Made by a program: the position numbers and the translations under genes. A stretch of 64,000 nucleotides of DNA. It comes from Candidatus Ribeiella danica. GTDB lineage: Bacteria; Chloroflexota; Chloroflexia; Chloroflexales; Roseiflexaceae. The stretch lies in NCBI GenBank assembly GCA_016717335.1, contig JADKFS010000001.1, positions 744,001-808,000 on the forward strand, given 5' to 3'. Shown here piece after piece: positions 16,424-27,690 of the stretch. Position 1 is the stretch's first letter, and every line of letters starts with the position of its first letter. The notes under the pieces are model-generated. The model made no database searches. It was not told the DNA's origin and worked only from the letters and a program-made list of their open reading frames with translations.

Positions 16424-16500
16424 GAACGTTGAACGCTGAACGCTGAACGCTGAACCAGCTACGTTACTGTTCATCGTTCGGCGTTTGGCGTTCGTCGTTT
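16424..16500. repeat. Heptad palindrome filling the methyltransferase-phosphatase spacer
   Basis: The left arm is GAACGTT then three GAACGCT units and GAAC (16424-16455); after a 13-base loop the right arm is GTTCATC, GTTCGGC, GTTTGGC, GTTCGTC, GTTT (16469-16500). The element starts three bases after the upstream stop and ends five bases before the downstream ATG, leaving no room for a Shine-Dalgarno sequence. The same GAACGC-type unit recurs inside the debranching enzyme gene (58513-58601). Confidence 0.8.
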
Positions 16501-16505
16501 ATACT

Positions 16506-18446
16506 ATGCCCACCTTGACCGACGCACAGCAGCGGATCAAAGAGCTGACCACGCTGAACGAGCTGGCTCAGACGCTGAATCGTGCGCTCGATCTGCGCGA
16601 GGCGCTCGACGCCGCGCTACCTCATATCGTCGAGATGATGGGCCTGCGCACCGGCTGGATCTTCCTGCGCGACGAGGCCGGCGCGTTCCGGCTGGCCGCG
16701 CGCCACGATCTCCCGCCGGCGATCACCTACCCCGGCCCGGCCTGGTCCGGCGACTGCAACTGCCAGGAGCTGTGCAGCTCGGGCAAGCTGAGCAAGGCCG
16801 TCAACATGGTGCGTTGCAGCCGGCTCAAGCACGCGGTCGGCGACAAGCGCTCGCTGGCGCAGCACGCCTCGGTGCCGATGCGCAACGACGCCGAGGTGCT
16901 AGGCATCCTGAACGTGGCCACCTCCGAGTATGGCCGCTTCACCCCGCCACAGCTGCAGCTGCTCTCGGCGATCGCCTTTATGCTCGGCACGGCGATCACG
17001 CGCGCGCGCCTGCACGATCAGGTCAAGGTCCGGCGCGTTCAAGAGCAGGCCGCGCTGCTTAAGCTCTCGCAGGAGCTGCTGGGCGCCGAGTCGATCGAGC
17101 CGGCGCTGCAGCGGCTCGTCCGCGTCGGCGCGCGCCTGCTCGACGCCGACGCGTGCGCGTTCGTGGAGGCCGACGAGGCTCAGGGCCACGCGGTGCTGGT
17201 GGCGGCGCACGGCTGGCACTACCTGCCGCCCGCCGGCCTGCCGGCCGTGCTCGACGCAACCAACCCCCACCTGTGGTACCTCCCCGAGAGCACCACGAAC
17301 CTGGCCGGCGACGCGCTGGACGACCTGCCACAGCTGCTGCAGGCCCAGCGCTTCCAGGGCCACCTGGCGCTGTCGATCGAGATCGGCGGCGCGCCGATCG
17401 GCACCCTGATGGTCAACACGCACGCGCCGCGCTCGTTCCTGATGGACGAGGCGCAGCTGCTCGGGCTGCTCGGCAGCCAGCTCGCCCAGACGCTCGAGCG
17501 CGAGCGCCTGCACCAGGAGTCGCTCGCGCGCCAGCGGCTCGAGCAGGAGCTGAACCTGGCGCGCGACATTCAGGCCAGCTTCTTGCCGGCCTGCTGCCCG
17601 GTGATCCCCGGCTACAGCGTGGCTGCCTTCTACCGCGCCGCGCGGCAGGTCGGCGGCGATTTCTACGATTTTGTCGAGCTGGCGCCCGAGCCGCGCGCCC
17701 AGTCGCTCGAGCTGGCCGGCGAGCCGATGGCGCGTGGCCAGGCCCAGCCCAAGAGCGCGCCGGCCCCGACACGCCGCGAGATCGAGCTGGAGTTCTGGCG
17801 CACCGGACGCCCAGCGCCGCGCGCCCAGCCCAGGCTGCCCCAGCCCGCCACCACGCCCGAGTCCGGCCGGCTGGGCATCGTGATCGCCGACGTGACCGAC
17901 AAGGGCGTGCCGGCGGCGCTGTTCATGGCGCTCTCGCGCACGCTCATCCGCGCCACCGCCAGCGACGGCCGCTCGCCGGCGAACGTGCTGGAGCAGGCGA
18001 ACCGATTGATCCTGTCGGACTCGCGCTCGGGCCTGTTCGTCACCTGCTTCTACGCCATCCTCGACCTGTCCAGCGGGGCGCTGACCTACGCCGACGGCGG
18101 ACACAACTACCCGTTGCTGTACCGCACCGCCACCGGAGAAGTCGTGCCGCTCTCGGCGCAGGGGATCGTGCTCGGGATCGTCCCTGAGCCGCGCTTCGAG
18201 CAGCAGACGACGATTCTCGAGCCGGGAGACGTGGTCTGTTTCTACACCGACGGCGTGACCGAGGCGATGGACGCGCGCCGGGAGCTGTTCGACGAGGAGC
18301 GGCTGGCCGAGGTGCTGCGCCGCAGCCACCACCTCTCGCCGGAGGAGATCAGCGGCCGAATCATCGACGCCGTGACCAACTTCGCGGCCGGCACCCCCCA
18401 GGCCGACGATATTACGCTGGTCATCTTGAAGCGCAACCCCGTCTGA
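16506..18446 (+). CDS. GAF-GAF-PP2C (SpoIIE/RsbU-type) serine phosphatase
   Basis: A 646-residue cytoplasmic signalling phosphatase. Two GAF domains (about residues 20-165 and 185-335) precede a SpoIIE-type PP2C domain, with a linker resembling RsbU regulators (LEQELNLARDIQASFLP). Metal-binding motifs are visible: GGDFYDF, IADVTDKGVPAALFMA, and FYTDGVTEAMD near the end. A Pro/Ala/Arg-rich insert of about 60 residues lies between GGDFYDF and the next strand. Such enzymes usually dephosphorylate anti-anti-sigma factors, but no partner is encoded nearby. The ATG at 16506 follows the heptad palindrome and has no visible ribosome site. Confidence 0.85.
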   Translation: MPTLTDAQQRIKELTTLNELAQTLNRALDLREALDAALPHIVEMMGLRTGWIFLRDEAGAFRLAARHDLPPAITYPGPAWSGDCNCQELCSSGKLSKAVNMVRCSRLKHAVGDKRSLAQHASVPMRNDAEVLGILNVATSEYGRFTPPQLQLLSAIAFMLGTAITRARLHDQVKVRRVQEQAALLKLSQELLGAESIEPALQRLVRVGARLLDADACAFVEADEAQGHAVLVAAHGWHYLPPAGLPAVLDATNPHLWYLPESTTNLAGDALDDLPQLLQAQRFQGHLALSIEIGGAPIGTLMVNTHAPRSFLMDEAQLLGLLGSQLAQTLERERLHQESLARQRLEQELNLARDIQASFLPACCPVIPGYSVAAFYRAARQVGGDFYDFVELAPEPRAQSLELAGEPMARGQAQPKSAPAPTRREIELEFWRTGRPAPRAQPRLPQPATTPESGRLGIVIADVTDKGVPAALFMALSRTLIRATASDGRSPANVLEQANRLILSDSRSGLFVTCFYAILDLSSGALTYADGGHNYPLLYRTATGEVVPLSAQGIVLGIVPEPRFEQQTTILEPGDVVCFYTDGVTEAMDARRELFDEERLAEVLRRSHHLSPEEISGRIIDAVTNFAAGTPQADDITLVILKRNPV

Positions 18447-18449
18447 AAG

Positions 18450-18513
18450 GTTAGAACGTTAGAACGTTAGAACGTTAGAAGGTTGCCACGTTTTAACGTT
18501 CAAACCTTCAAAC
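18450..18513. repeat. Octad array (8 x GTTNNAAC-like) before the ABC permease
   Basis: Eight consecutive 8-bp units: three GTTAGAAC, then GTTAGAAG, GTTGCCAC, GTTTTAAC, GTTCAAAC, CTTCAAAC. The array starts three bases after the upstream stop and ends six bases before the permease ATG (ATATCT between), replacing any ribosome-binding site. It is the same class as 8749-8796. Confidence 0.8.
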
Positions 18514-18519
18514 ATATCT

Positions 18520-20298
18520 ATGAGACTTCGAATCGTCGTCTACGCCCTCCCGCTGCTCTTTCTGGCGATCTTCTTCTTCTACCCGCTCGGCGCGATCCTA
18601 CAGCTGAGCTTCTCCAGCGGCGCCACGCTGCCGGGCCGCAGCGCGGGGCTGGCGACGCTCCTGGCCGACCCGTACTACCTGGAAGTGATCTGGTTCAGCA
18701 GCTGGCAGGCGCTGCTCTCGACCGGGCTGACGCTTGCGATCGGGCTGCCGGCCGCCTATGTGTTCGCGCGCTATACCTTTCGCGGCAAGGCGCTGCTGCG
18801 CGCGATCGCAACCATCCCGTTCGTCATGCCGACGGTGGTGGTGGCGATGGCGTTCAAGGCGCTGCTAGGCCCGCGCGGCCTGCTCAACGCGCTGCTGCAG
18901 CCTTTGCTCGGACTATCCGAGCCGCCCATCCGGGCCGACCAGACGCTGGCGCTGGTGCTGCTGGCGCACGTGTTCTACAACTATAGCGTGGTGCTGCGAA
19001 TCGTCGGCGGCTTCTGGAGCACGCTCGACACGCGGCTGGAGCAGGCCGCCGGCGTGCTCGGCGCCAGCCGCGCGCGCGCGTTCCGCGAGGTCACGCTCCC
19101 GCTGCTGCTGCCGGCGATCGGCGCGGCGGCGCTGCTGGTGTTCATCTTCACGTTCTCCAGCTTCGGCGTGATGCGCATCCTGGGCGGGCCGCGCTTCGCC
19201 ACGGTCGAGGTCGAGATCTACCGGCTGACCTCCGACCTGCCGCGGCTCGACGTGGCGGCCGCGCTCTCGCTGGTGCAGATGGCGGTCACCCTGCTGATGA
19301 CGATGGTCTACACCCGCCTGCAGGAGCGCGCCGCCGTGCCGCTGGAGGTGCGGGCGCGCGCGACCAACGTGCGGCCGGCGCGGGGCTGGCGCGAGCGGCT
19401 GATCGTCGCCGCGAACCTGGGCGCGCTGCTGCTGCTGCTCGGCGCGCCGCTGGCGGCACTGGCGCTGGGCTCGGTCACGTCGCTGGCGCCGGATGCGGGC
19501 GCGGCGCTGACGCTGGACTACTATCGGATGCTGGGCCGGAACCCGACCCGCTCGGCGTTCTTCGTGCCGCCGCTGACGGCGATCGGCAACTCGCTGCGCT
19601 TCGCGCTCGCCGCGACGGCGCTGGCGCTGAGCGTGGGGGTGCCGGCAGCGTACCTGCTTGCGCGCCAGGCGACCAACGACCAACGACCAACGACCAACGA
19701 CCAACGACCCGCAGGGATAGCGCTTGGGCCTCCTAGTGTTAACCTTTGGTCCTTGGTCCTTCGTCCTTGGCCCCTGATGGCTCGCCTGCTCGACCCTCTC
19801 TTCATGCTGCCGCTGGGCACCAGCGCCGTGACGCTCGGCCTGGGCTACATCGTCGCGCTGAGCCGGCCGCCGCTGAATCTGCTGACCTCGCCCTGGCTGA
19901 TCCCGGTCGCGCACGCGCTGCTGGCGTTCCCGTTCGTGACGCGCAGCCTGCTGCCGGCGCTGCGCGGCCTCGACCCGCGCCTGCGCGAGGCCGCCCGCGC
20001 GCTCGGGGCCGGCCCGCTGCGGGTGCTGCGCGAGGTCGACCTGCCGCTGCTGCTGCCGGCGCTGCTGGTCGGCGCGGTGTTCGCGTTCACGGTCTCGATC
20101 GGCGAGTTCGGCGCGGCGCTGCTGCTGGCGCGCCCGGAGTACCAGACCGTGCCGGTGGTGATCGACCGGCTGATCGGCCTGCCCGGCCAGAGCAACTACG
20201 GGCAGGCGCTGGCGCTCAGCAGCCTGCTGATGGGGGTGACTGCGTCGGGCTTTCTTTTGCTCGAGCGAGCGCGCATCCGCGACATCGGGGAGTTCTGA
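18520..20298 (+). CDS. Two-domain ABC transporter permease (FbpB/ThiP-like)
   Basis: A 592-residue inner-membrane protein made of two tandem binding-protein-dependent permease modules, as in ferric iron and thiamine importers. Each half has an EAA loop: AAGVLGASRARAFREVTLP (about residues 180-198) and REAARALGAGPLRVLREVDLP (about 490-510). No substrate-binding protein or ATPase lies next to it, so the partners are encoded elsewhere. Between the halves, residues 385-420 are encoded by a heptad palindrome (19671-19772) and contain the odd peptide TNDQRPTTNDQRP; neighbouring residues look normal for the family, so this is an in-frame insertion in a cytoplasmic loop. Confidence 0.86.
   Translation: MRLRIVVYALPLLFLAIFFFYPLGAILQLSFSSGATLPGRSAGLATLLADPYYLEVIWFSSWQALLSTGLTLAIGLPAAYVFARYTFRGKALLRAIATIPFVMPTVVVAMAFKALLGPRGLLNALLQPLLGLSEPPIRADQTLALVLLAHVFYNYSVVLRIVGGFWSTLDTRLEQAAGVLGASRARAFREVTLPLLLPAIGAAALLVFIFTFSSFGVMRILGGPRFATVEVEIYRLTSDLPRLDVAAALSLVQMAVTLLMTMVYTRLQERAAVPLEVRARATNVRPARGWRERLIVAANLGALLLLLGAPLAALALGSVTSLAPDAGAALTLDYYRMLGRNPTRSAFFVPPLTAIGNSLRFALAATALALSVGVPAAYLLARQATNDQRPTTNDQRPAGIALGPPSVNLWSLVLRPWPLMARLLDPLFMLPLGTSAVTLGLGYIVALSRPPLNLLTSPWLIPVAHALLAFPFVTRSLLPALRGLDPRLREAARALGAGPLRVLREVDLPLLLPALLVGAVFAFTVSIGEFGAALLLARPEYQTVPVVIDRLIGLPGQSNYGQALALSSLLMGVTASGFLLLERARIRDIGEF
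19671..19772. repeat. Heptad palindrome inserted in frame in the permease gene
   Basis: The left arm is five perfect GACCAAC units (19671-19705); the right arm is TTTGGTC, CTTGGTC, CTTCGTC, CTTGGCC (19745-19772), complementary to the left arm but for one base per unit. The reading frame stays open across it. A close relative with the same right-arm unit sits in another membrane protein gene (38671-38760). Confidence 0.8.
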
Positions 20299-20339
20299 GC
20301 GGCTGGGGGCGATCTGCCCCCATTCCCCCGCTTCGTTAC

Positions 20340-20720
20340 GTGTGGGCTGCGCGCCCCCATGCCCCCCGCGGGCTACGCGCCCCCGTGCCCCCGCGGCGCC
20401 GGTCGCACCCAGACCGCGTTCGGGGGCTGCGCGCCCCCCGTGCCCCCGCGGCGCCGGTCGCACCCAGACCGCGTTCGGGGGGCTGCGCGCCCCCCGAACC
20501 CCCGCGGGCGGGGGTGGGCCGCCACCCCCGCCACCCCCCGGCCGGGGCTTCGCCCCTGGACCCCAAAAAGAATGCCGCCTCGTTTGCGATGCCTGATGCG
20601 CATGCCCGGCTGAATCCAGGCGCGGCAGGAGACAACACGTCCGATCGGAATGGTGTGAGGCATCCGCCACTGGCATTGAAATGGAGACAGCCTGATTTGC
20701 CGGAGGGGGGCCGGGGGCGC
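20340..20720 (-). repeat. Composite GC-rich dispersed repeat, copy 1
   Basis: Fills the space between the permease and citrate synthase genes. Read on the minus strand it starts with a unique core (TTTCAATGCCAGTGGCGGAT, then GCCTCACACCATTCCGATC), continues to TTTTTGGGGTCCAGGGGCG and ends in arrays of GGGGGCACGGGGGCGCGCAG-type units. The same order is present at 48615-48945; the core alone occurs twice at 50186-50520. No gene is supported inside. Confidence 0.7.
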
Positions 20721-20830
20721 GGCGCCCCGGAGAGTACCACGCAGGGGGCCGGGGGCGCAGCGCCCCGGAAGACGGCCACTGAAAGGCCCCCTCCCCGCGG
20801 GCGGGAAGGGGGCCAGAGGGCGCTACTCCG

Positions 20831-22117
<1,287 letters not shown>

Positions 22118-22181
22118 CGGCGGTCCTGTTCCTTTCTCCTGCCGCGGGCACGCAGCCCGCTCTAGCGCGACTCACTGATCC

Positions 22182-22233
22182 ATTATACGATTCTTTTGCG
22201 ATCGCTATAAGGTGGGGCCAGTGATGGTATCAT
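22182..22233. promoter_or_regulatory. Divergent promoter region, gltA / PIG-L deacetylase
   Basis: TATAAT on the minus strand (22182-22187) drives gltA; TGG-TATCAT on the plus strand (22225-22233) is an extended -10 for the deacetylase gene. The two are about 40 bases apart. Confidence 0.5.
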
Positions 22234-22273
22234 ACGCTGCACACGGATCAATTTTGTTACAAAAGGCACGATT

Positions 22274-23023
22274 GTGGAACTACCTGCAAACCCGCGCCGC
22301 GCGCTTGCGATCATGGCGCACCCCGACGACATCGAGTTTATGGCCGGCGGTCTGATCTCGCGCTGGGCGCGCGAGGGCGTCGATCTGCACTACTGCCTGC
22401 TGACCGACGGCAACAGCGGCAGCCGCGACCCCAGCCACACGCCTGCGGCGCTGGCCCAGCTGCGGCGGGCCGAGCAGCAGGCAGCGGGCGCGCTGTTCGG
22501 CGTGGCTGGCTACAGCTTCCTGGGCCACCCCGACGGCCGGCTGGTCGCCAGCATCGATCTGCGCCTCGCGATCGCGCGGGTCATTCGCACAGTGCGGCCC
22601 GACGCGATCGTGACATGCGACCCGCGCTTCTTCTACGGGCCATCGTACATCAATCACCCCGACCACCGTGCGGCGGCCGAGGCGACCTTGGCGGCGATCA
22701 TGCCGATCGCCAACACGCGGCTGGCCGCGCTGGAGCTGCTCGACGAGGGGCTCGAGCCGCACGACGTCGCGCAGGTCTACATTGCCTTCCCCGACCGCTC
22801 GACCATCTGGATGCCACTCTCGGAGCAGGATCTGGACCGCAAGATCGCGGCGATGCGCGCCCACGCCAGCCAGATGGGCAGCTGGGATGTCGCCGGCATG
22901 CTGCGCGGGTTCGCGGCCGCCGCCGCGCAGGAGGCCCGCGCGAGCGGCATCGCGTGCGACCTGGCCGAGTCGTACGTGTATATCGAGCTGGGGCGGCGGC
23001 AGAGCGAGGGCGAGGAGTTCTAG
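22274..23023 (+). CDS. PIG-L/LmbE family deacetylase
   Basis: A 249-residue zinc-dependent N-acetylglucosaminyl deacetylase-fold protein. The zinc motif MAHPDDIEF is at about residues 14-22, and NHPDHRAAAEA near residue 130 supplies the third histidine. Relatives act in mycothiol, bacillithiol or GPI-type sugar metabolism, or on antibiotics; with no pathway genes nearby the substrate cannot be named. The start is GTG at 22274, eight bases after AAAAGG. It converges with the amylosucrase gene on a shared terminator hairpin. Confidence 0.88.
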   Translation: MELPANPRRALAIMAHPDDIEFMAGGLISRWAREGVDLHYCLLTDGNSGSRDPSHTPAALAQLRRAEQQAAGALFGVAGYSFLGHPDGRLVASIDLRLAIARVIRTVRPDAIVTCDPRFFYGPSYINHPDHRAAAEATLAAIMPIANTRLAALELLDEGLEPHDVAQVYIAFPDRSTIWMPLSEQDLDRKIAAMRAHASQMGSWDVAGMLRGFAAAAAQEARASGIACDLAESYVYIELGRRQSEGEEF

Positions 23024-23050
23024 TGATGCGCCCGATCGCCCCGACCAAGA

Positions 23051-23082
23051 AGCCCCTCTCCTGTGGCGATAGGAGAGGGGCT
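23051..23082. terminator. Bidirectional terminator-like hairpin
   Basis: A perfect 12-bp stem (AGCCCCTCTCCT with AGGAGAGGGGCT) and an 8-base loop sit between the convergent PIG-L and amylosucrase genes. There is no T-run, so termination may rely on the GC-rich stem or on Rho. Confidence 0.6.
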
Positions 23083-23104
23083 TCGGGGTGAGGGCCGATG
23101 GCTG

Positions 23105-25072
<1,968 letters not shown>

Positions 25073-25104
25073 AGCCCACCCCCTCCATCATCCATCAGCG
25101 ATAG

Positions 25105-25190
25105 CGCTCGGGAGGATTGGAGGAGCGAAGACCCTCCAATCCTCCCCAGGTGAGGGTGTGAGGCGGCGGAGCCGCCACGCCCTCACCCAG
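25105..25190. repeat. Paired hairpins between amylosucrase and the sugar permease
   Basis: Two adjacent palindromes: GGAGGATTGGAGG pairing with CCTCCAATCCTCC, then GTGAGGGTGTGAGGCGGC pairing with GCCGCCACGCCCTCAC. A matching pair in the opposite order lies at 61465-61552, so this is a two-hairpin repeat. It sits in the 139-bp spacer downstream of the permease gene and may terminate the transporter operon. Confidence 0.55.
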
Positions 25191-25211
25191 CGAGCATAGT
25201 GTGGCGAGCCG

Positions 25212-26342
25212 CTAGCCCTTCACCGAGCCGGCCATCAGGCCGCGCACGAAGAAGCGCTGCAGCGAGAAGAAGACCGTCAGCGGCAGCAGCATCGAGATGA
25301 ACGCGCCGGCCGTCAGCAGGTGCCAGTCCTGCCCGCGCGAGCCGACCAGGTTGGCCAGCCGCATCGTCAGCACCTGCACGTTTGGCGTCGCGCCGATAAA
25401 GATCAGCGCCACCAGGTAGTCGTTCCAGACCCACAGGAACTGGAAGATCGCGAACGACGCCAGCGCCGGCAGCGAGAGCGGCAGGATCAGCCGGGTGAAG
25501 ATCGTGAACGGCGTCGCTCCGTCGATGAACGCGCTTTCGAGGATCTCGCGCGGCAGCTCGCTGATGTAGTTGTAGAGCAGGTACGTCGCCAGCGGCAGGC
25601 CGAAGCCGGTGTGCGCCAGCCAGACCGACAGGAACGTGCCGTTGATGCCCAGGCCCACGTAGTCGCGCAGGATCGGCACCAGCGCGATCTGCAGCGGCAC
25701 CACCAGCAGCGCGACGATGATCGTGAACAGGATCTTCCGGCCGGGGAAGTTCATCCAGGCGAAGCCGTAGGCCGCGAACGCCGCGATCAGGATCGGGATC
25801 ACCGTCGCGGGCACCGCGACCGCCACCGAGTTCAGGAACGCCGCGCTGAAGTTGGTCTCCTCGTCCTCTTTCACCGCGCCGGTGGCATCCTCGGCCTTGC
25901 CGGTCAGCACGCTTGAGTAGTTCTGCATCGAGAAGTTGGCGTTCGTCGTCCACTCGCGGCTCTGGACGGCGATGCTGCGCTGGCGGCGGCTGGCCCACTG
26001 GACGCGCCGGCCATCCGGCAGGGTGTAGCCATCGCGCAGCTGCTGATCCGTCACCGTCGCGCTCGAGTCGGGGATCGCGATCGGCTTATCGAGCGCGGTA
26101 TCGCGCGGCAGCGCGATCGTCGACTGCTGGACGTAGTCCTGGTGCGGAAAGACCGTCCACCAGCCGCTGGTCTGGATGTCATCGCGCGGGCGGAAGGACG
26201 AGATGAGCAGCCCCAGCGTCGGGATGGTCCACAGCAGGCAGATCAGCGCAAGCGCGCCGTTGACCAGGACGGAGCCCCAGATCTGCTGCCGGCGCTTGCT
26301 GGCGGCCCGCGCCGCAGGGGCGCTGATTGCGGTGGTGCTCAT
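25212..26342 (-). CDS. Carbohydrate ABC transporter permease, MalG type
   Basis: A 376-residue inner-membrane permease. The N-terminal helix is followed by an unusually long external segment (about residues 55-150, IALPRDTALDKPI and neighbours) and then five helices with the EAA loop LILPLSLPALASFAIFQFLW near residue 285. This long loop resembles alpha-glucoside (AglG-like) permeases. Its ATG overlaps the stop of the MalF-type gene by four bases. No ATPase gene is in the operon, so a shared ATPase probably energises it. Confidence 0.88.
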   Translation of the reverse strand: MSTTAISAPAARAASKRRQQIWGSVLVNGALALICLLWTIPTLGLLISSFRPRDDIQTSGWWTVFPHQDYVQQSTIALPRDTALDKPIAIPDSSATVTDQQLRDGYTLPDGRRVQWASRRQRSIAVQSREWTTNANFSMQNYSSVLTGKAEDATGAVKEDEETNFSAAFLNSVAVAVPATVIPILIAAFAAYGFAWMNFPGRKILFTIIVALLVVPLQIALVPILRDYVGLGINGTFLSVWLAHTGFGLPLATYLLYNYISELPREILESAFIDGATPFTIFTRLILPLSLPALASFAIFQFLWVWNDYLVALIFIGATPNVQVLTMRLANLVGSRGQDWHLLTAGAFISMLLPLTVFFSLQRFFVRGLMAGSVKG

Positions 26343-27463
26343 CTAAAGCCCTCCTGCTTGTTCAGCTGGCGCAGGTTGTAGACCATCACCGGGGTCACCG
26401 CCACCAGCAAGACGATCGCAATTGCAGCGCCGCGGCCGAAGTCACGGTTGATGAAGAACTGCCGGTAGAACTGAGTCGCGATCACCTGCGTGCCATACTG
26501 GCCGCCGGTCATCACGATCACCACGTCGAAGATCTTCAGCGAGAAGATCACGATCGTCGTCGTGACGGTAATGATCGTGCTCTGGATCGACGGGATGATG
26601 ATCCGAAAGAAGATCTCGATCTCGGTCGCGCCGTCGACCCGCCCAGCCTCGAGGATATCGGACGGGACGCCCTTGATCGCCGAGGAGAACAGCACCATCG
26701 CGTAGCCGGTCTGCAGCCAGATCATGATCACGATCAGGAACAGGTTGTTCCCGGGCTGGATCAAGCTGGTCCAGGCCTGCGGCTCGCCGCCCAAGCCGCT
26801 GACGATCGCGTTCAGCAGGCCGATCTGCGGCTCGCCGGGCGGGGCGTAGTAGTAGATGAAGCGCCAGATCACGCCGGCGCCGACGAACGAGATCGCCATC
26901 GGCATAAAGATCAGCGCCTTGGCCAGGTTCTCGAACTTGCTGCGGTCGGCCAGCACGGCGACCAGCAGGCCGAAGATCACGCAGCCGGCAGTGCCGAAGA
27001 TCATCCAGAGCAGGTTGTTGCGGAAGGACTCGAGCATGGATCGGTCGGTGAAGGCGAAGACATAGTTCTGCAGGCCGACAAAGGTGTTCGAGTCGTTGTT
27101 GAAGAAGCTCAGGTAGAGCGTGCGGACCGTGGGCAGGAACAGGAACCAGCCAAGCATGAAGATCGCCGGACCGACGAAGATGAATGGCTGGACGATGCGC
27201 CGGCCGGTTTCGGAAAACCCCTCGACCAGGTAGTTGGCCGAGAAGAAAAGTGCCGCCACGCCACCAACACCCCAGATAATCGCAACGATCGTGGTAACGA
27301 ACTTCGGCAGCGTCTGCTGGCCGTCACGCAGGAAGAGAAATCCCTGCCAGATCGCGACAAAGGTAATGATCAGCGCCAGCAGCCCGATCGCGATCCGCCC
27401 GACCGCGACAGAAGGCTGCGCCGCCGTACCGCGCGGCGGGCCGATCTCCGTTGAACGTGCCAT
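26339..27463 (-). CDS. Carbohydrate ABC transporter permease, MalF type
   Basis: A 374-residue permease starting at ATG 27463 behind AGGGAG. About eight membrane helices are visible; the EAA-type loop is near the C-terminus (VPSDILEAGRVDGATEIEIF, then RIIIPSI). It is coupled to the MalG-type gene through ATGA and follows the binding-protein gene after a spacer holding a stem-loop. The set resembles AglEFG alpha-glucoside importers. Confidence 0.88.
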   Translation of the reverse strand: MARSTEIGPPRGTAAQPSVAVGRIAIGLLALIITFVAIWQGFLFLRDGQQTLPKFVTTIVAIIWGVGGVAALFFSANYLVEGFSETGRRIVQPFIFVGPAIFMLGWFLFLPTVRTLYLSFFNNDSNTFVGLQNYVFAFTDRSMLESFRNNLLWMIFGTAGCVIFGLLVAVLADRSKFENLAKALIFMPMAISFVGAGVIWRFIYYYAPPGEPQIGLLNAIVSGLGGEPQAWTSLIQPGNNLFLIVIMIWLQTGYAMVLFSSAIKGVPSDILEAGRVDGATEIEIFFRIIIPSIQSTIITVTTTIVIFSLKIFDVVIVMTGGQYGTQVIATQFYRQFFINRDFGRGAAIAIVLLVAVTPVMVYNLRQLNKQEGFR

Positions 27464-27596
27464 CGGCTTTCTCCCTAGAAACGTGCGGTTATCAGGAACG
27501 AGGACTGCGCCCTCTGCGTATGACTCTCGTCGCAGAGTAAAGGGTCCGCGTAATGGATGAGGGCGACTGTGATGAGCCATGCCCCGGTTTTTGTAG

Positions 27597-27626
27597 GCCC
27601 CGCTCCCGTTGGCACGGGAGCGGGGC
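27597..27626. terminator. Stem-loop between binding-protein and permease genes
   Basis: A perfect 13-bp stem (GCCCCGCTCCCGT with ACGGGAGCGGGGC) with a 4-base loop. Such intercistronic hairpins after a periplasmic binding protein gene commonly cut downstream expression or protect the upstream mRNA, giving more binding protein than permease; that is inference from position. Confidence 0.6.
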
Positions 27627-27690
27627 TGTGAGGGTCAGCGGGTGGCAATCGGCGCGTTCAAGCGCGCCGCGCCCGCCCGTTCAAACGAAC

